A DNA stretch of 5,993 nucleotides from NCBI GenBank assembly GCA_030595485.1, contig JAUVDE010000226.1:1-5993 (forward strand), read 5' to 3'. The position numbers and the translations under genes were made by a program. This document shows positions 5,636-5,993 of the stretch, piece by piece (positions within the stretch are counted from its first letter, which is position 1; each line of letters opens with the position of its first letter). A model generated the notes under the pieces. It had not been told where the DNA came from and ran no database searches. It saw only the letters and a program-made list of their open reading frames with translations. This stretch comes from Draconibacterium sp. (lineage in GTDB: Bacteria > Bacteroidota > Bacteroidia > Bacteroidales > Prolixibacteraceae).

Positions 5636-5993
5636 TTACCTAATTCGTTTCATATTCTGTTGCGAAAAGAAATTCTCCTTAATATCCACATCAAATTCGA
5701 TGGAAATAATGGTCATAATAGTTCGGTTCTGTGGTTCTTCAGCAGGAATAATCTCCATTATTGAAGGCAGTTCTCTGCCATCAAATTTTTTCACTTCCTT
5801 CCCTAATTCTGTACGTACCAAAAATGCCTCTTCATCGTAGTACTCGCTTTTTAGGTTAATGTATTTCTCTTTATCAATCCAGGTTGTAATTTTACCCCAA
5901 ACAACATTCGCATCGTTATTGGGTATCATCTGAATTTTGTAGCAAATTCTTCCGTCAATACTTTCTTCTGTCAAAATAGTATGTACATAATCG
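5636..5993 (-). CDS. LolA-like outer-membrane lipoprotein-sorting family protein, C-terminal part, runs off right edge
   Basis: The reading frame ends with TAA at 5636-5638 and stays open to the right edge. The codons above position 5974 read DYVHTI without a stop, so the TTG at 5974 is internal and the true start lies outside the window. The visible 119 or so residues show the C-terminal half of the LolA-like fold: DGRICYKIQMIPN, then VWGKITTWIDKEKYINLKSEYYDEE, a GREL-P-I segment, the strand NRTIMTIISIEFDVDI, and the closing NFFSQQNMKRI. The sequence V.tWIDk.k.. followed by yD, and the late F(F)s..nmkRi, fit the lipoprotein-sorting family (PF17131 type) as I recall it. Such proteins are periplasmic and have a hydrophobic cavity. 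Here one would hand cargo between the ABC permeases and the outer membrane. A signal peptide or lipobox cannot be checked. It is the most upstream visible gene of the cluster. Confidence 0.82.
   Translation of the reverse strand, partial: DYVHTILTEESIDGRICYKIQMIPNNDANVVWGKITTWIDKEKYINLKSEYYDEEAFLVRTELGKEVKKFDGRELPSIMEIIPAEEPQNRTIMTIISIEFDVDIKENFFSQQNMKRIR

Noticed and set aside
5636..5974. Short complete gene starting at a TTG codon at 5974
   Set aside because: The same frame continues without a stop to the window edge and encodes residues that extend the LolA-like fold, so the TTG is internal and the gene is partial.

Overview
The window comes from an AT-rich Gram-negative genome, most likely Bacteroidota. 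The evidence is a secreted CAP-domain protein of the type common in that phylum, an outer-membrane beta-barrel ending in Phe, weak or A-rich leaders in place of strong Shine-Dalgarno sites, and a stand-alone four-helix-bundle (23S rRNA intervening-sequence type) gene between operon genes. A placement near Marinilabiliales is only a guess. No rRNA, tRNA, CRISPR array, IS transposase or convincing intrinsic terminator is visible.

All seven genes lie on the minus strand, so transcription runs from right to left. In that order they are: the C-terminal part of a LolA-like outer-membrane lipoprotein-sorting family protein (5636 to the right edge); a FtsX-type ABC permease (4208-5614); a small four-helix-bundle protein (3782-4153); a second FtsX-type permease (2321-3748); the ABC ATPase (1549-2244); an outer-membrane beta-barrel protein (355-1518); and the N-terminal part of a secreted CAP-domain protein running off the left edge (1-319). 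Gaps are 21, 54, 33, 76, 30 and 35 bases, which fits one long operon. No stretch over 300 bases lacks a gene.

The core reads as an envelope export or trafficking machine. One LolD/MacB-type ATPase serves two different LolC/LolE-shaped permeases, a LolA-fold protein could carry a hydrophobic cargo across the periplasm, and a beta-barrel sits in the outer membrane. The cargo cannot be read from the sequence. The barrel carries a set of motifs that recalls the DUF1302 barrels that accompany LolA-like DUF1329 proteins in Proteobacteria, which suggests an analogous layout driven by an ABC transporter.

The most unusual part is the four-helix-bundle gene. It interrupts the permease pair and is flanked by arrays of a 7-base repeat (consensus about TTCTAAC), present in opposite orientation on its two sides. 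The right array fills the space up to the stop codon of the upstream permease, and the left array supplies the last codons and stop of the small gene. A third array of the same family lies alone between the second permease and the ATPase. The layout resembles an intervening-sequence element (an ORF enclosed by inverted repeats) inserted in an mRNA operon instead of in 23S rRNA, with a possible solo copy nearby.
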